DNA of 25,866 nucleotides, from NCBI GenBank assembly GCA_002311635.1, contig DBZJ01000147.1, positions 1-25,866 on the forward strand, in the 5' to 3' direction. The notes beneath the pieces are model-generated. The model was not told the origin of the DNA, did not search any database, and saw only the letters and a program-made list of their open reading frames with translations. The DNA is from Syntrophaceae bacterium UBA1163 (GTDB taxonomy: Bacteria; Desulfobacterota; BSN033; UBA1163). The translations under genes and the position numbers were made by a program. Below are positions 8,027 through 16,566 of the stretch, piece by piece (the first letter of the stretch is position 1; every line of letters starts with the position of its first letter).

Positions 8027-8491
8027 TTAGGGCATGATGAATTTCTTGCCGGGGAGTCGCACCGTCAATACGGGGCAGGGCGATTTTCTGACCACTTTCT
8101 CTGCGGTGCTACCTAAGATGAGATGGTCTATCCCTGTCCTTCCATGGGTCCCCATAACAATAAGGTCCGCAGACTCTTCCCTCGCCACTTGGATGATCTC
8201 GTAAAAGGCTCTGCCCTCGTCTGTCTCTCTTGCGAAAATCTCGTAATTCTTGAACCCCTCAATCTTTTGCAGATAGCGAGTATTTATTTCCTGCTTCACC
8301 CGCTCAGTCTGCCTGGCGATCAGTTCATCCTCCGCTTTTGGTGTGGACGACCAATAGTAGGAAACCGGTTCGACGATGACATGAAGAATTAAAAGCGTTG
8401 CATTATAAGTTTTTGTGAGATTAAGGGGATAGGCGAAGGCATGGTCAGAATTTTCCGAGAAATCGGTACAAAATAAGATTTTCTTGAACAT
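8027..8491 (-). CDS. Universal stress protein, UspA family
   Basis: A 154-residue single-domain universal stress protein. The N-terminus (FKKILFCTDFSENSDHAF) is the standard first strand and helix of the fold. The ATP-binding motif G-x2-G-x9-G-S/T is intact at residues 114-129 (GTHGRTG...GST), so it is likely an ATP-binding member. Usp proteins are cytosolic stress factors of varied roles. The ATG at 8491 has GGGGTGAT 8 nt upstream. It lies 115 nt downstream of the predicted selenoprotein on the same strand, so the two may share a transcript, but the gap also leaves room for a separate promoter. Confidence 0.92.
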   Translation of the reverse strand: MFKKILFCTDFSENSDHAFAYPLNLTKTYNATLLILHVIVEPVSYYWSSTPKAEDELIARQTERVKQEINTRYLQKIEGFKNYEIFARETDEGRAFYEIIQVAREESADLIVMGTHGRTGIDHLILGSTAEKVVRKSPCPVLTVRLPGKKFIMP

Positions 8492-8607
8492 CGATAAATC
8501 ACCCCTTTATTAAACTCCCCGCGTTCCCTGTTTGAAAATCACATTAAAGATCCTTGGGAGTCTTTTCCCGTGCTCCCGTATCGGCTGACCCCTCGCCCAC
8601 TATCGAG

Positions 8608-9312
8608 TTACTTTTTTGGCCTTTTCCAGAATGGGCCGGTTTTGCCGATTTCCTTCATGGCCTGGACCATCTCGCGGGCATATTCCTGCATATGGGAAAC
8701 GTAGTCCTCATCCAAGCGCCGCCTGAAGTAAGGCCCGGAGAACAGCTTGAGCAGGTCGGAAAGTGACAAGATACCCTCGTCGGTGCCTTTGACAAAGGAT
8801 TTCCAGTTACGGATGTGCTCTTCCGACCGGAAGAGATTCATGGTGCTTCAGGCATAGGCCGGGTCTTCAAACCATTTCCAGAACGGGACGGCCACGTAGG
8901 CCGTGTATACTGAAGCTTCCTCATTCAGAACCTTCCCGTCATTGATGACCACCCGGAGAGGCTTGCCGCAATCCAGGCAGGGGAATTCCAACGTCAGTGT
9001 TTTGCCAGGGAATAGCCAGCAGACCGCCAGCGATTCAAAGGCTCACTGGCCGAACCATTTCTGCTGACCGTCGATGGTGATCCGGTATTGCGTCGGAAGG
9101 TTGTTAAAGGGTGCGAATGAGACGATGAGATCGGTTTGAGGGTATAGCCACCCGGGGATTCCCGAGGAGAAAAGGTCGTGCAGGATTTTCCGGCCCTCTT
9201 CAACGGAAAGACCGAGTGCGGCAAGCTCCGTGTAAAAGGGCGCCTGGCCGGTTTCTACCATACGCTTCATGATGACATGAAACGTTTTGTCAAGCACGGT
9301 GGGATTGCTCAT
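8608..9312 (-). CDS. Predicted double-selenocysteine MerB-like (alkylmercury lyase family) protein
   Basis: One continuous frame of 234 codons ending in TAA and holding two internal TGA codons (9045-9043 and 8850-8848), read here as selenocysteine (U). It starts at an ATG with GAGGAGG upstream. The N-terminal 85 residues look like the winged-helix part of MerB (PFYTELAALGLSVEEGRKIL). Then FGQ-U-AFESL...GKTLTLEFPCLDCGKP aligns with MerB YAW-C96-ALDTL...GRTARV...C117, and AYA-U-STMNLFRSEEHIRNW aligns with the Cys159 segment ending in its ...EDW. Thus both catalytic cysteines map to U, and MerB Asp99 maps to Glu. Each TGA is followed by a SECIS-like hairpin. Family knowledge suggests cleavage of carbon-metal bonds, probably mercury; the substrate here is inferred. 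A pseudogene is less likely, since there is no frameshift and no other stop. Confidence 0.88.
8818..8835 (-). promoter_or_regulatory. SECIS element for the second in-frame TGA
   Basis: A perfect 7-bp stem, CUCUUCC (8835-8829) with GGAAGAG (8824-8818), closes a 4-nt loop GGUC (8828-8825). The loop starts 19 nt after the UGA at 8850-8848. A G at the first loop positions and this distance are the features expected of bacterial SECIS elements. Confidence 0.82.
9010..9036 (-). promoter_or_regulatory. SECIS element for the first in-frame TGA
   Basis: In the mRNA, GAAU (9036-9033) pairs with AUUC (9013-9010). After one mismatch, GCUGGC pairs with GCUGGC with two G-U pairs, closing a 5-nt loop GGUCU (9025-9021). 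The loop starts 17 nt after the UGA. Loop sequence and distance closely match the E. coli fdhF SECIS (GGUCU, 18 nt). SelB would bind the loop. Confidence 0.85.
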
Positions 9313-9348
9313 GATGTTCCTCCTCTGAAGTTTCATAAATGAATTATC

Positions 9349-9377
9349 AGTATATGCTAAAAAAGTCAATCAGTAAA
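9349..9377 (-). promoter_or_regulatory. Promoter of the MerB-like selenoprotein gene
   Basis: Minus-strand -35 TTTACT (9377-9372) and -10 TATACT (9354-9349), spaced 17 nt. The predicted start near 9342 gives a leader of about 30 nt with a good GAGGAGG ribosome site. This supports an expressed gene. Confidence 0.6.
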
Positions 9378-9556
9378 AAGATTTGTGGAAATCATCTTCG
9401 ATGGTAGGAACAGGGAACCCTCAGAAATGGCGGATGAAAAGGGGATCCGAGGAACGTTGGACCTGAAGCACTTTAAGATAATTCTGTCACGAGTTTCTTT
9501 TTCAAGACTTCAGAAAGATTCTACGAGAGGTTTATGGAACTTTTCGGAAACCCACT

Positions 9557-10486
9557 TCAAGGGTCCATGCCGGTTTTAATCGGCATGGTTTTGTCTGCGG
9601 ACCACTCGATCCAGGAGCCGCGGTATAGAAAAACATGGGGAAACCCGAGAACATATTTCAAGGTGAAGTAGAGGTGGCTCGCCTCTCTTCCTCTCTCGCT
9701 ATAGACGACGATCTCTTTTCCACGCATCACGCCGGATTCTGCAAAGAGCCTTTCCAGATCCCCTTTTTTCTTCCAAGCCCTCACCTCTTCCCCTTCGAGA
9801 GTCGTTTCCCAAAATATATTCCTGGCTCCAGGGATATGGCCTCTCCGGAGCTCTTCTCCCTCTTCCCCGCTGTATTCTCTTGGATGGCGGGCGTCCACGA
9901 TCACAACATTTCTCGCGGAGAGTCGGTCTTGAATCCATTTTTTCTCGGCGGCCGTCTCCCGAATCACTTTCCCGAAAAATTTACTGGGCAAAAGAGAGGG
10001 ATAGGTCTGGGTAATGGGATATCTCTCTGAAACCCATTTTTCCCAGCCTCCGTTCAGGACTCCTACCTTTTTGTGACCCAAAAAATCCAAGGTCCAGGCA
10101 AGGAGCGTCGCATTCGGATTTGATCTTTCGGAGTAGAGGACGATCCCCATGTGATTGGAAAGGCCCAAGTTATCTCCTAATAATCTTTCGAGACAGATCC
10201 GGTCAGGAGCCTGGTCGGGGACCCCCTTATCCGGAATCTGGAGGTTTTCGAAATGGAGATAGACAGCGCCGGGGATATGGCCTTTGAGATAGTCGGACAG
10301 CGATGTCCTCATGTCAACGATACGAAGCGAAGGGTGATCCATCAGATTGAATAATTCTCGTGTTTCAATCAGTCTGGGGTGGTCAAAATTATTTAAGGGA
10401 AACGGTTTGGCAGAGAGGCCCGGAGGAAATAAAGCCACGAAGGTGAGGAGTCCTCCGATCATGATGAGAGATCTTTGATTCTTCAT
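9557..10486 (-). CDS. Exported double-rhodanese protein lacking the catalytic cysteine
   Basis: A 309-residue protein with an N-terminal signal peptide (about 1-26) and two rhodanese domains, at about 38-155 and 185-300. The domain hallmarks are present: RIVDMR...GHIPGAVYL and VIVDARHPREYSG...GHIPGARNI, with GGWEKW and GSWIEW near the domain ends. The usual active-site loop C-x-x-G-x-x-A-S reads SERGREAS in the second domain, with Ser263 in place of Cys. The first domain also has Ser (Ser119). Classical sulfurtransferase activity through a persulfide on that residue is therefore unlikely. The start ATG overlaps the glgA stop by 4 nt, so translation is probably coupled, although no functional link with glycogen is evident. 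Confidence 0.88.
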   Translation of the reverse strand: MKNQRSLIMIGGLLTFVALFPPGLSAKPFPLNNFDHPRLIETRELFNLMDHPSLRIVDMRTSLSDYLKGHIPGAVYLHFENLQIPDKGVPDQAPDRICLERLLGDNLGLSNHMGIVLYSERSNPNATLLAWTLDFLGHKKVGVLNGGWEKWVSERYPITQTYPSLLPSKFFGKVIRETAAEKKWIQDRLSARNVVIVDARHPREYSGEEGEELRRGHIPGARNIFWETTLEGEEVRAWKKKGDLERLFAESGVMRGKEIVVYSERGREASHLYFTLKYVLGFPHVFLYRGSWIEWSADKTMPIKTGMDP

Positions 10487-11961
10487 ACGGACCTCGTTTT
10501 ATCCCCCAGCGCTTTCCGGTAGAGTTGAACGTAGGCCTCAGCCGACCTTTTCCAGGAGAAGTCCGCGGTCATGGCATTCCGGAGGAGCTGCTCCCAATGC
10601 TCCGGCTGGGAATAAAAACGGATGGCTTCTTTAATGGTGTTCAGGAGCTCTTTGGCGTCGTAGCGGACGAACTTAAACCCATTTCCTTTTTTCGAGACGG
10701 GGTCGTAAGGGGTGATGGTATCGTCGAGCCCGCCGGTCGCACGCACAATGGGGATCGTTCCATACTTCAGGCTGTAAATTTGATTCAGGCCGCACGGCTC
10801 ATATTTGGAAGGCATGAGGAAGAAATCTGATCCGGCTTCAATTTTATGGGCCAGCCGGTCGTCATAGGCGATCCGGACCCCTGCCTTTTGTGGATACCTC
10901 TGAGCGACCCGGTTGAAAAGATCGTGGTACTTCTGCTCCCCTGTGCCCAGAAGGACGAGTCCGATGTCGAGGCTGAAAAGTTCGTCCAAAATCTCCATCA
11001 GCAGGTCGAATCCTTTCTGATCGGTTAATCGGGAGATCATTCCTAAAAGAGGGGCTTTCATCAGGGAGGAGGGGAGATGGAATTCTTTGAGGAGATCTTC
11101 TTTGCATTCCCTCTTGCCGGAGAGATCTTTCAAATCATATCGGGCGATCAGATGCGGGTCGCGAGAAGGGTCCCACTCCCCATAGTCTACGCCGTTGATG
11201 ATTCCGTAAAGGCGGTCCCTTCTCTTTCTCAAAATACCCTCCAGCCCGTATCCATATTCTACGGTCTGGATCTCTTCGCTATATTTTTTGCTCACCGTGT
11301 TGATCGCATCGGCATAAACGATTCCGGCTTTCATGAAGTTGATCCGCTCCCAGAACTCGATCCCTTCCGGGTTGTACATCTCCGCAGGGAGGTCGGTGAG
11401 CCGGAACTTCTCCTTCTTGAATAACCCTTGATAGGCAATGTTATGGATGGTGAACAGGGTCGCCGTGCGGGAAAAAAGAGGATCGCGCCGGTAGACCGAT
11501 TTGAGATAGGCCGGGACTAATCCGGTCTGCCATTCGTGATGGTGGATGATGCCGGGAGAGAACCCTAAGTGCTGGCAAAGGAGGAAGACGGCTTTGGAGA
11601 AGAAGATGAAGCGCTCCGCATTGTCGAAGTAATCGCCTTTGGCCGTACCGTAGAGGTGGGACCTGTCAAAGAACTCTTCCCGGCCGATGAAATAGACCGG
11701 GATGTCCTGGTCCAGACGGCCCTGATAAATTTCCGCCTTGAGCTTCTCATATCCGATGGGGACCTCGATCTCGTTGCCCAAATATTGAACGGGAAGGCCG
11801 GAGTCTTTCACCATCCGGTAATAAGGCATGATCAACTTGATCTCGCATCCCAGGTCCCGAAGGGATTTAGGGAGGGCTCCAGCCACATCCGCCAGCCCTC
11901 CTGTCTTGGCAAAAGGGACGGCCTCCGGAGTCACGAAGAGAATCTGTAGGGGCTTATCCAC
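10483..11961 (-). CDS. glgA: Glycogen synthase (ADP-glucose type, GT5)
   Basis: A 492-residue GT5 glycosyltransferase that extends alpha-1,4-glucan chains from ADP-glucose in the cytoplasm. The N-terminal ADP-glucose-binding motif KTGGLADVAGALP lies at residues 19-31. The domain core has HHHEWQTGL and the start-of-second-domain INGVDYGEWDP. The C-terminal donor-binding part has SKYEPCGLNQIYSLKYGT and ATGGLDDT. The start is a GTG at 11961 with GAGG 5 nt upstream. It is followed with a 4-nt overlap by the double-rhodanese gene. No other glycogen gene is in the window. Length is normal for the family. Confidence 0.96.
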   Translation of the reverse strand: MDKPLQILFVTPEAVPFAKTGGLADVAGALPKSLRDLGCEIKLIMPYYRMVKDSGLPVQYLGNEIEVPIGYEKLKAEIYQGRLDQDIPVYFIGREEFFDRSHLYGTAKGDYFDNAERFIFFSKAVFLLCQHLGFSPGIIHHHEWQTGLVPAYLKSVYRRDPLFSRTATLFTIHNIAYQGLFKKEKFRLTDLPAEMYNPEGIEFWERINFMKAGIVYADAINTVSKKYSEEIQTVEYGYGLEGILRKRRDRLYGIINGVDYGEWDPSRDPHLIARYDLKDLSGKRECKEDLLKEFHLPSSLMKAPLLGMISRLTDQKGFDLLMEILDELFSLDIGLVLLGTGEQKYHDLFNRVAQRYPQKAGVRIAYDDRLAHKIEAGSDFFLMPSKYEPCGLNQIYSLKYGTIPIVRATGGLDDTITPYDPVSKKGNGFKFVRYDAKELLNTIKEAIRFYSQPEHWEQLLRNAMTADFSWKRSAEAYVQLYRKALGDKTRSV

Positions 11962-12000
11962 TGAGGCCTCAATCTTGATCTAAAATAGGTGGTTTACTTG

Positions 12001-12258
12001 AAATGTCAAAGATCAAATTCCAAAATTCAAATGAACGCCAAATGTCAAAACCTTAATTTCAAAAATTTACTTGCCATTTGTCATTGATACTTCGACGGCG
12101 CCAAACTCCCATCCTTTAGGACAGGGTGAAAAGCGCTGCTCAGTATCAACCCTGAGCCCTCGACCTGAGCTCGGGCCGAAGGGCAAGCCCCGGGTTTAAG
12201 ACCGGGGAAAGTCGAAGGGCTGATTTGGAATTTGAACTTCGACATTTGACATTGAATC
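12001..12258. repeat. MITE-like inverted-repeat element downstream of the small membrane protein gene
   Basis: The stretch between glgA and the next gene carries inverted ends: the left arm at about 12001-12026 (ATGTCAAA then TCAAATTCCAAA) and the right arm at about 12223-12256 (TTTGGAATTTGAA then TTTGACAT). Inside are several GC-rich dyads, among them CCCCGG/CCGGGG around 12188-12207 and an imperfect AGCCCTCGAC/GTCGAAGGGCT pair spanning the interior. It has no coding capacity, as for a non-autonomous element. Confidence 0.55.
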
Positions 12259-12270
12259 ATCCTTTTGAGC

Positions 12271-12507
12271 CTATTCGCTCTTTTCTGTCTTCCGGATGGC
12301 CTTTTCCAGACGTTCCAGCGCATCGGCCGTCTTTTCTCTCAGAGAATCGCTCATCGCCAGCAAAGCATCTATCTGTTTCTTCAAATCAGGGGAAGAAGCG
12401 GCGCCCTCGATCTGCCGTTTCAACTCCGCGGTTCCCCCTGTGCGCTGATAGGCGAGGATAGCGATGATGAGCGCAACCACTGCGATCAGAAGCGTGATAC
12501 CCTCCAT
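12271..12507 (-). CDS. Small single-pass membrane protein with coiled coil
   Basis: A 78-residue protein. Residues 3-20 form one hydrophobic helix (ITLLIAVVALIIAILAY), and residues about 28-75 are charged and helical, with heptad-like spacing (LKKQIDALLAMSDSLREK). The likely topology is an N-terminal anchor with a cytoplasmic coiled coil. I do not recognise a family. The ATG at 12507 is chosen because AAGGAGG lies 9 nt upstream; a TTG two codons earlier would be too close to it. It follows the DUF502 gene by 59 nt on the same strand and is probably the last gene of the purB-ftsH-DUF502 operon. Confidence 0.8.
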   Translation of the reverse strand: MEGITLLIAVVALIIAILAYQRTGGTAELKRQIEGAASSPDLKKQIDALLAMSDSLREKTADALERLEKAIRKTEKSE

Positions 12508-12566
12508 AGTCAAGAACCTCCTTCCGCTTTTGGATTAAGATACTTCAGCCCTCCGAAATTTTCAAC

Positions 12567-13211
12567 CTATTCCTTTTTCGATTTCGAACTGGATAAGGGA
12601 ACCGAAAGGGTGTGAGGGGTGACGATCCCCACGGACATGATGGCTTTGATCGCTTCTTCGACGGTCAACTGGGCAGGAAGTGTCTTTTCTTTGGGGAGGA
12701 AGAGAAGAAAACCCTGGGGCGGGACAAAGGCGGTAGGGACGAAGACGGTCACCCTGGTTTTGCGGTCGAGATCCGTCAGCTCGTTCGTCACGAATCCAAG
12801 CACATAATTTCCTTCCTGCGGAAACTCGACAAAAACGGCCTGGCGGAAGGAACCTTTACGCGTGGCCGAAAAGGCATCGGTCAGCTGCTTAGAGGAGGTA
12901 TAGATATTCTTGACCACCGGGATCGCGGTGAAGAGACGATCCCCCCAGCCAATCAATTTGCGTCCTAGGACGTTGGTAGTGATCAATCCGATGAGATAGA
13001 GCAGGAGCAGAAAGCTAAAGAGTCCCACATAAGGGAGATGGAAGAGGCGATGGAAAAGGAAGACGTTGATGTCGGGGATCAGGGGGCCGAGGATGCTGTC
13101 CAGGGTATTGAAGACGAACTTCAAGACGAGAAAGGTGATCCCGAGAGGAAGGATGACCAGGATTCCCGCGAACATCTTTGCCCGGAGATGTTTTAAGATT
13201 TTCTTTATCAT
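12567..13211 (-). CDS. DUF502 family membrane protein
   Basis: A 214-residue inner-membrane protein with two hydrophobic helices at about 14-37 and 60-83. The loop after the second helix has the DUF502 hallmarks [21 protein letters not shown] and, further on, VFVEFPQ and [20 protein letters not shown]. The biochemical role of the family is unknown. Its ATG overlaps the ftsH stop by 4 nt (ATGA), so translation is probably coupled to FtsH, the membrane quality-control protease. This suggests, but does not prove, a membrane-related role. The C-terminus is short and Ser/Lys-rich. Confidence 0.88.
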   Translation of the reverse strand: MIKKILKHLRAKMFAGILVILPLGITFLVLKFVFNTLDSILGPLIPDINVFLFHRLFHLPYVGLFSFLLLLYLIGLITTNVLGRKLIGWGDRLFTAIPVVKNIYTSSKQLTDAFSATRKGSFRQAVFVEFPQEGNYVLGFVTNELTDLDRKTRVTVFVPTAFVPPQGFLLFLPKEKTLPAQLTVEEAIKAIMSVGIVTPHTLSVPLSSSKSKKE

Positions 13212-15097
13212 GCGCTGGCAGGGGGTAACTCAAGAATCTTTTTCAGATCCGCCTCCTCAACCACCTCTTTTTCAAGCAAGAGACGGGCAAGCTCCCCCAC
13301 CTTGTCTCTGTTCGCCGTCAGTATTTCCCTGACCCTGAGATAGGTTTCATCCATAATCTTCTTCACTTCCTCGTCGATCTGTTTGGCCGTGTCCTCGCTG
13401 TACTCCCTGGAGGGGAAAAGGGAACTGGGGAGAAAAAGAGGCTGTTTTTCTTTTTCGAAGGTGACGTAACCTAGTTTTTGGCTCATCCCGAATTCTTTGA
13501 CCATGCTTGTGGCGATGTCGGTCGCCCGCTGGAGATCGTTATGAGCACCGGTGGAAATCTCTCCAAAAACGATTTCCTCGGCGACCCTTCCGCCCAGCAG
13601 AACCGCCAGGCGGTCGAGAAGCTCTGTCTTGGTCATCAAATATCGATCCTCCGTAGGCAGTTGAAGCGTATACCCTAAAGCAGAGATACCTCTCGGAATG
13701 ATGGAGATGCGTCGAACCGGGTCGGCATTCGGCACCATGGAGGCCACAATGGCATGGCCGGATTCATGAAAGGCGACGATCTCTTTTTCTTTCTTCGACA
13801 TCAACCGGTTCTTTTTTTCCAGGCCGGCCACCACGCGGTCAATGGCCTCCTCAATATCGGCCATTTCTACGGCCTCTTTGTTCTTTCGGGCGGCCAGAAG
13901 GGCAGCCTCATTCACGATATTAGCGAGATCTGCGCCCACGAACCCCGGTGTTCTTGAAGCGATGACCTTCAAGTCGACGTCCGGAGACAATTTGACATTG
14001 CGGGCATGAATCTTCAGAATCTGCTCCCGGCCGACGATATCGGGCCGGTCGACTACGACATGGCGATCGAACCTTCCAGGCCGGAGAAGGGCGGGGTCCA
14101 AAATTTCAGGCCGGTTGGTAGCGGCCATGATGATCACGCCTGTATTGGAGTTGAAGCCGTCCATTTCCGCCAAAAGCTGGTTGAGGGTCTGCTCCTGTTC
14201 GTCGTGTCTGCCCATGGGGTTTACCCCGCGCGCTTTTCCGAGGGCATCCAGTTCATCGATAAAGATGATACACGGGGCATGGTTTTGGGCCTGGGCGAAG
14301 AGATCCCTGACCCGTGCCGCTCCCACGCCGACAAACATCTCCACAAAATCGGAGCCGCTGATGGAGAAAAAGGGAACGTTGGCCTCTCCGGCCACGGCCC
14401 GGGCGAGTAACGTTTTCCCCGTTCCGGGCATTCCCACCAGGAGGACTCCTTTGGGAATCTTTCCGCCGAGGCGTTGAAATTTTCCAGGACTTTTGAGAAA
14501 CTCCACCACCTCTTCCAATTCCGCTTTGGCCTCGTCAATTCCTGCCACATCGGCGAAGGTGATCTTCTTCTCTTTCTCGGCGTATATCTTGGCCCGGCTC
14601 TTTCCGAAGGACATCACGCTGGTCTCGGCTCCCATTCGGCCCATGAGGAACCTCAAGATCAAGAAAAACACGATTACCGGAAGGAACCACGACGCAATAA
14701 ACGTGAGCCATTTACTTTCGACCTTCCCTTCAAATGTTACGTGGTGAGTCTCCAATTCTTTCACCAGATCCGGATCTTCCACCCGCACCGTCTGAAATTT
14801 TCTTAAACCTTTTTCGGTCTCCCTCTTCCCTGTGATCGAATCGGAAGTGATGGCCACGTCTTTGATTTTGTCTGTCCGGAGGGATTGCTTGAATTCACTG
14901 TAGGTGATGACATCCTCATCCTTTCTTGAGCTGATGTAACTCTGGATGGCCAGGATGATAAGAAAGGCGATGACGAAATACCAGATCGTAAAGTGGGTCT
15001 TTTTAGAGAGGGGTTTCTTCCCGCCTCGTTCCGGAGAAGGCTCTTTGATTCCGAGAAGATCTCTCAGGTCAGGGGCAGATTTTTGATCCTTCTTCAT
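13208..15097 (-). CDS. ftsH: ATP-dependent zinc metalloprotease FtsH
   Basis: A 629-residue membrane-anchored AAA+ protease that degrades unfolded membrane proteins and short-lived regulators. Two membrane helices (about 38-54 and 131-151) flank a periplasmic domain. The AAA domain has Walker A GMPGTGKT (222-229), Walker B IIFIDE (277-282) and the second region of homology [20 protein letters not shown] (326-345). The zinc site HESGH is at 444-448. The start at 15097 is chosen because GGAGAGG lies 6 nt upstream inside the purB end; a longer start at 15133 would overlap purB by 35 nt. In many bacteria FtsH turns over RpoH, and rpoH is encoded about 10 kb away in this window. Confidence 0.96.
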   Translation of the reverse strand: MKKDQKSAPDLRDLLGIKEPSPERGGKKPLSKKTHFTIWYFVIAFLIILAIQSYISSRKDEDVITYSEFKQSLRTDKIKDVAITSDSITGKRETEKGLRKFQTVRVEDPDLVKELETHHVTFEGKVESKWLTFIASWFLPVIVFFLILRFLMGRMGAETSVMSFGKSRAKIYAEKEKKITFADVAGIDEAKAELEEVVEFLKSPGKFQRLGGKIPKGVLLVGMPGTGKTLLARAVAGEANVPFFSISGSDFVEMFVGVGAARVRDLFAQAQNHAPCIIFIDELDALGKARGVNPMGRHDEQEQTLNQLLAEMDGFNSNTGVIIMAATNRPEILDPALLRPGRFDRHVVVDRPDIVGREQILKIHARNVKLSPDVDLKVIASRTPGFVGADLANIVNEAALLAARKNKEAVEMADIEEAIDRVVAGLEKKNRLMSKKEKEIVAFHESGHAIVASMVPNADPVRRISIIPRGISALGYTLQLPTEDRYLMTKTELLDRLAVLLGGRVAEEIVFGEISTGAHNDLQRATDIATSMVKEFGMSQKLGYVTFEKEKQPLFLPSSLFPSREYSEDTAKQIDEEVKKIMDETYLRVREILTANRDKVGELARLLLEKEVVEEADLKKILELPPASA

Positions 15098-15098
15098 C

Positions 15099-16397
15099 TT
15101 AAGCCTCTCCAAATACTCTTCGGAAGATATCATCGACGTGTTTCAGATGCGCCCGGACATCGAGCAGAGCGTCCAATTCCTTTTCGGTCAAGAGGCGCTT
15201 GATGGTCTCGTCCCGGGAGAGAAGCGCCTTGAAATCCTCGCCCTTCTCCCAGACCCTCATCGCATTCCTCTGCACCGCCCCGTAGGCTTCTTCCCTCGAG
15301 AGGCCCTTTCGGGTCAGGGAGAGCAGAATCGATTCGGAAAAGATGAGGCCTCCCATCTTCTCGAGATTGGCCTTCATATTCTCCGGGTAGACGATGAGGT
15401 TCTCGATCAGGGAGCTGAGGCGGTTGAGCATGTAGTCGATCAAAATCGTGGCATCCGGACCGATCACCCTTTCTACGGAGGAGTGGCTGATGTCACGCTC
15501 GTGCCAGAGGGGAACGTTTTCTAAAGCCGCCAGGCTGTAAGACCGTACCAACCGTGCCAGACCGGAGAGATTTTCTGAGGAGATGGGATTCCTTTTATGG
15601 GGCATGGCGGACGAGCCCTTCTGCCCCTTGGAAAAGAATTCCTCGGCTTCCAGGACCTCCGTGCGCTGGAGGTGACGAAGCTCTACGGAAAATTTTTCTA
15701 TTGAGGAAGCGACGATGGCCAGGGTGGTGAAGAATTCGGCATGGTGATCCCTCTGGACAATCTGTGTCGAGACGGGCGCGGGTCTGAGTCCCAATCGGCC
15801 GCAGACAAACTCCTCAACAGAGGGCGGGATATGGGCGAAGGTCCCCACCGCTCCTGAGATTTTTCCCACGCTCACCGCCTCTTTGGCCCTCTCCATGCGG
15901 ATGAGATTTCGTTTCATCTCATCGTACCAGAGTGTCATCTTGAGGCCGAAAGTGATGGGCTCGGCGTGAATGCCGTGGGATCGACCGATCATCAAGGTCT
16001 CCTTATACTGGAAGGCCTTTTTCTTCAATACCTCTAAAAGCCGCTGGATGTCTTGCAGGACGAGTGCAGAGGCGTCCTTTAAAAGCATGGCCAGAGAGGT
16101 GTCGAGGATATCGGAAGAAGTGAGACCGTAATGGAAATATCTCGAGAGGGGACCGATTGACTCCCCCACGTTGGTCAGGAAGGCGAGGACATCGTGTTTC
16201 GTCACTCTTTCTAATTCATCGATACGGTGGATATCGAAGGAGGCTTTTTCTTTGATTTCGCGGACAGCCTCTGCCGGGATCTCACCCAATCGGGAAAGGG
16301 CCTCGCAGACGAGGATCTCAATCTGGAGCCAGGCTTCAAACTTTCTCTGGTCCGTCCAAATCTTTCCCATCTCCGGTCGGGTATATCTTGGAATCAT
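15099..16397 (-). CDS. purB: Adenylosuccinate lyase
   Basis: A 432-residue member of the fumarase/aspartase superfamily. PurB removes fumarate from SAICAR and from adenylosuccinate in purine synthesis. The N-terminus ([20 protein letters not shown]) is typical. The substrate-binding histidine segment is present ([14 protein letters not shown]), and the superfamily signature [11 protein letters not shown], with its catalytic Ser loop, is intact. Length fits the shorter bacterial PurB type. The ATG at 16397 has GAGGTG 8 nt upstream and a good promoter further up. The stop lies a single base before the ftsH start (TAAGATG), so the two are probably translated in series. It diverges from map. Confidence 0.96.
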   Translation of the reverse strand: MIPRYTRPEMGKIWTDQRKFEAWLQIEILVCEALSRLGEIPAEAVREIKEKASFDIHRIDELERVTKHDVLAFLTNVGESIGPLSRYFHYGLTSSDILDTSLAMLLKDASALVLQDIQRLLEVLKKKAFQYKETLMIGRSHGIHAEPITFGLKMTLWYDEMKRNLIRMERAKEAVSVGKISGAVGTFAHIPPSVEEFVCGRLGLRPAPVSTQIVQRDHHAEFFTTLAIVASSIEKFSVELRHLQRTEVLEAEEFFSKGQKGSSAMPHKRNPISSENLSGLARLVRSYSLAALENVPLWHERDISHSSVERVIGPDATILIDYMLNRLSSLIENLIVYPENMKANLEKMGGLIFSESILLSLTRKGLSREEAYGAVQRNAMRVWEKGEDFKALLSRDETIKRLLTEKELDALLDVRAHLKHVDDIFRRVFGEA

Positions 16398-16426
16398 CTA
16401 AGGCACCTCATGTGATCCATTACACA

Positions 16427-16454
16427 ATATTACTGAACGGTGTTGAAAAGTCAA
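16427..16454 (-). promoter_or_regulatory. Promoter of purB-ftsH-DUF502
   Basis: Minus-strand -35 TTGACT (16454-16449) and -10 TAATAT (16432-16427), 16 nt apart. The predicted start is near 16420, about 22 nt before the purB ATG. Confidence 0.6.
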
Positions 16455-16531
16455 TAAAAAACGGCTTGTTAAATATTGAGCGTCTGATGGCACGAACCGC
16501 CACCGCTGGAAGCATTTTGAAGAGAGAAAGG

Positions 16532-16560
16532 TTGACAATTGCATGGTTCAAATGCATATT
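16532..16560 (+). promoter_or_regulatory. Candidate promoter of map, possibly leaderless
   Basis: A consensus -35 TTGACA (16532-16537) and -10 CATATT (16555-16560), 17 nt apart. A start 6-7 nt further would fall on the map ATG at 16567, which also lacks a ribosome binding site. Confidence 0.5.
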
Positions 16561-16566
16561 AGTGCT

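Noticed and set aside
8608..9369. Two separate short genes, or a MerB pseudogene with nonsense mutations
   Set aside because: The frame is continuous, both stops are TGA, both fall on family catalytic cysteines, both have SECIS-like hairpins at the right distance, and the gene has a promoter and a strong ribosome site.
9385..9579. Plus-strand frame of 64 codons upstream of the selenoprotein gene
   Set aside because: It overlaps the promoter region and the rhodanese 3' end on the other strand and has no family features.
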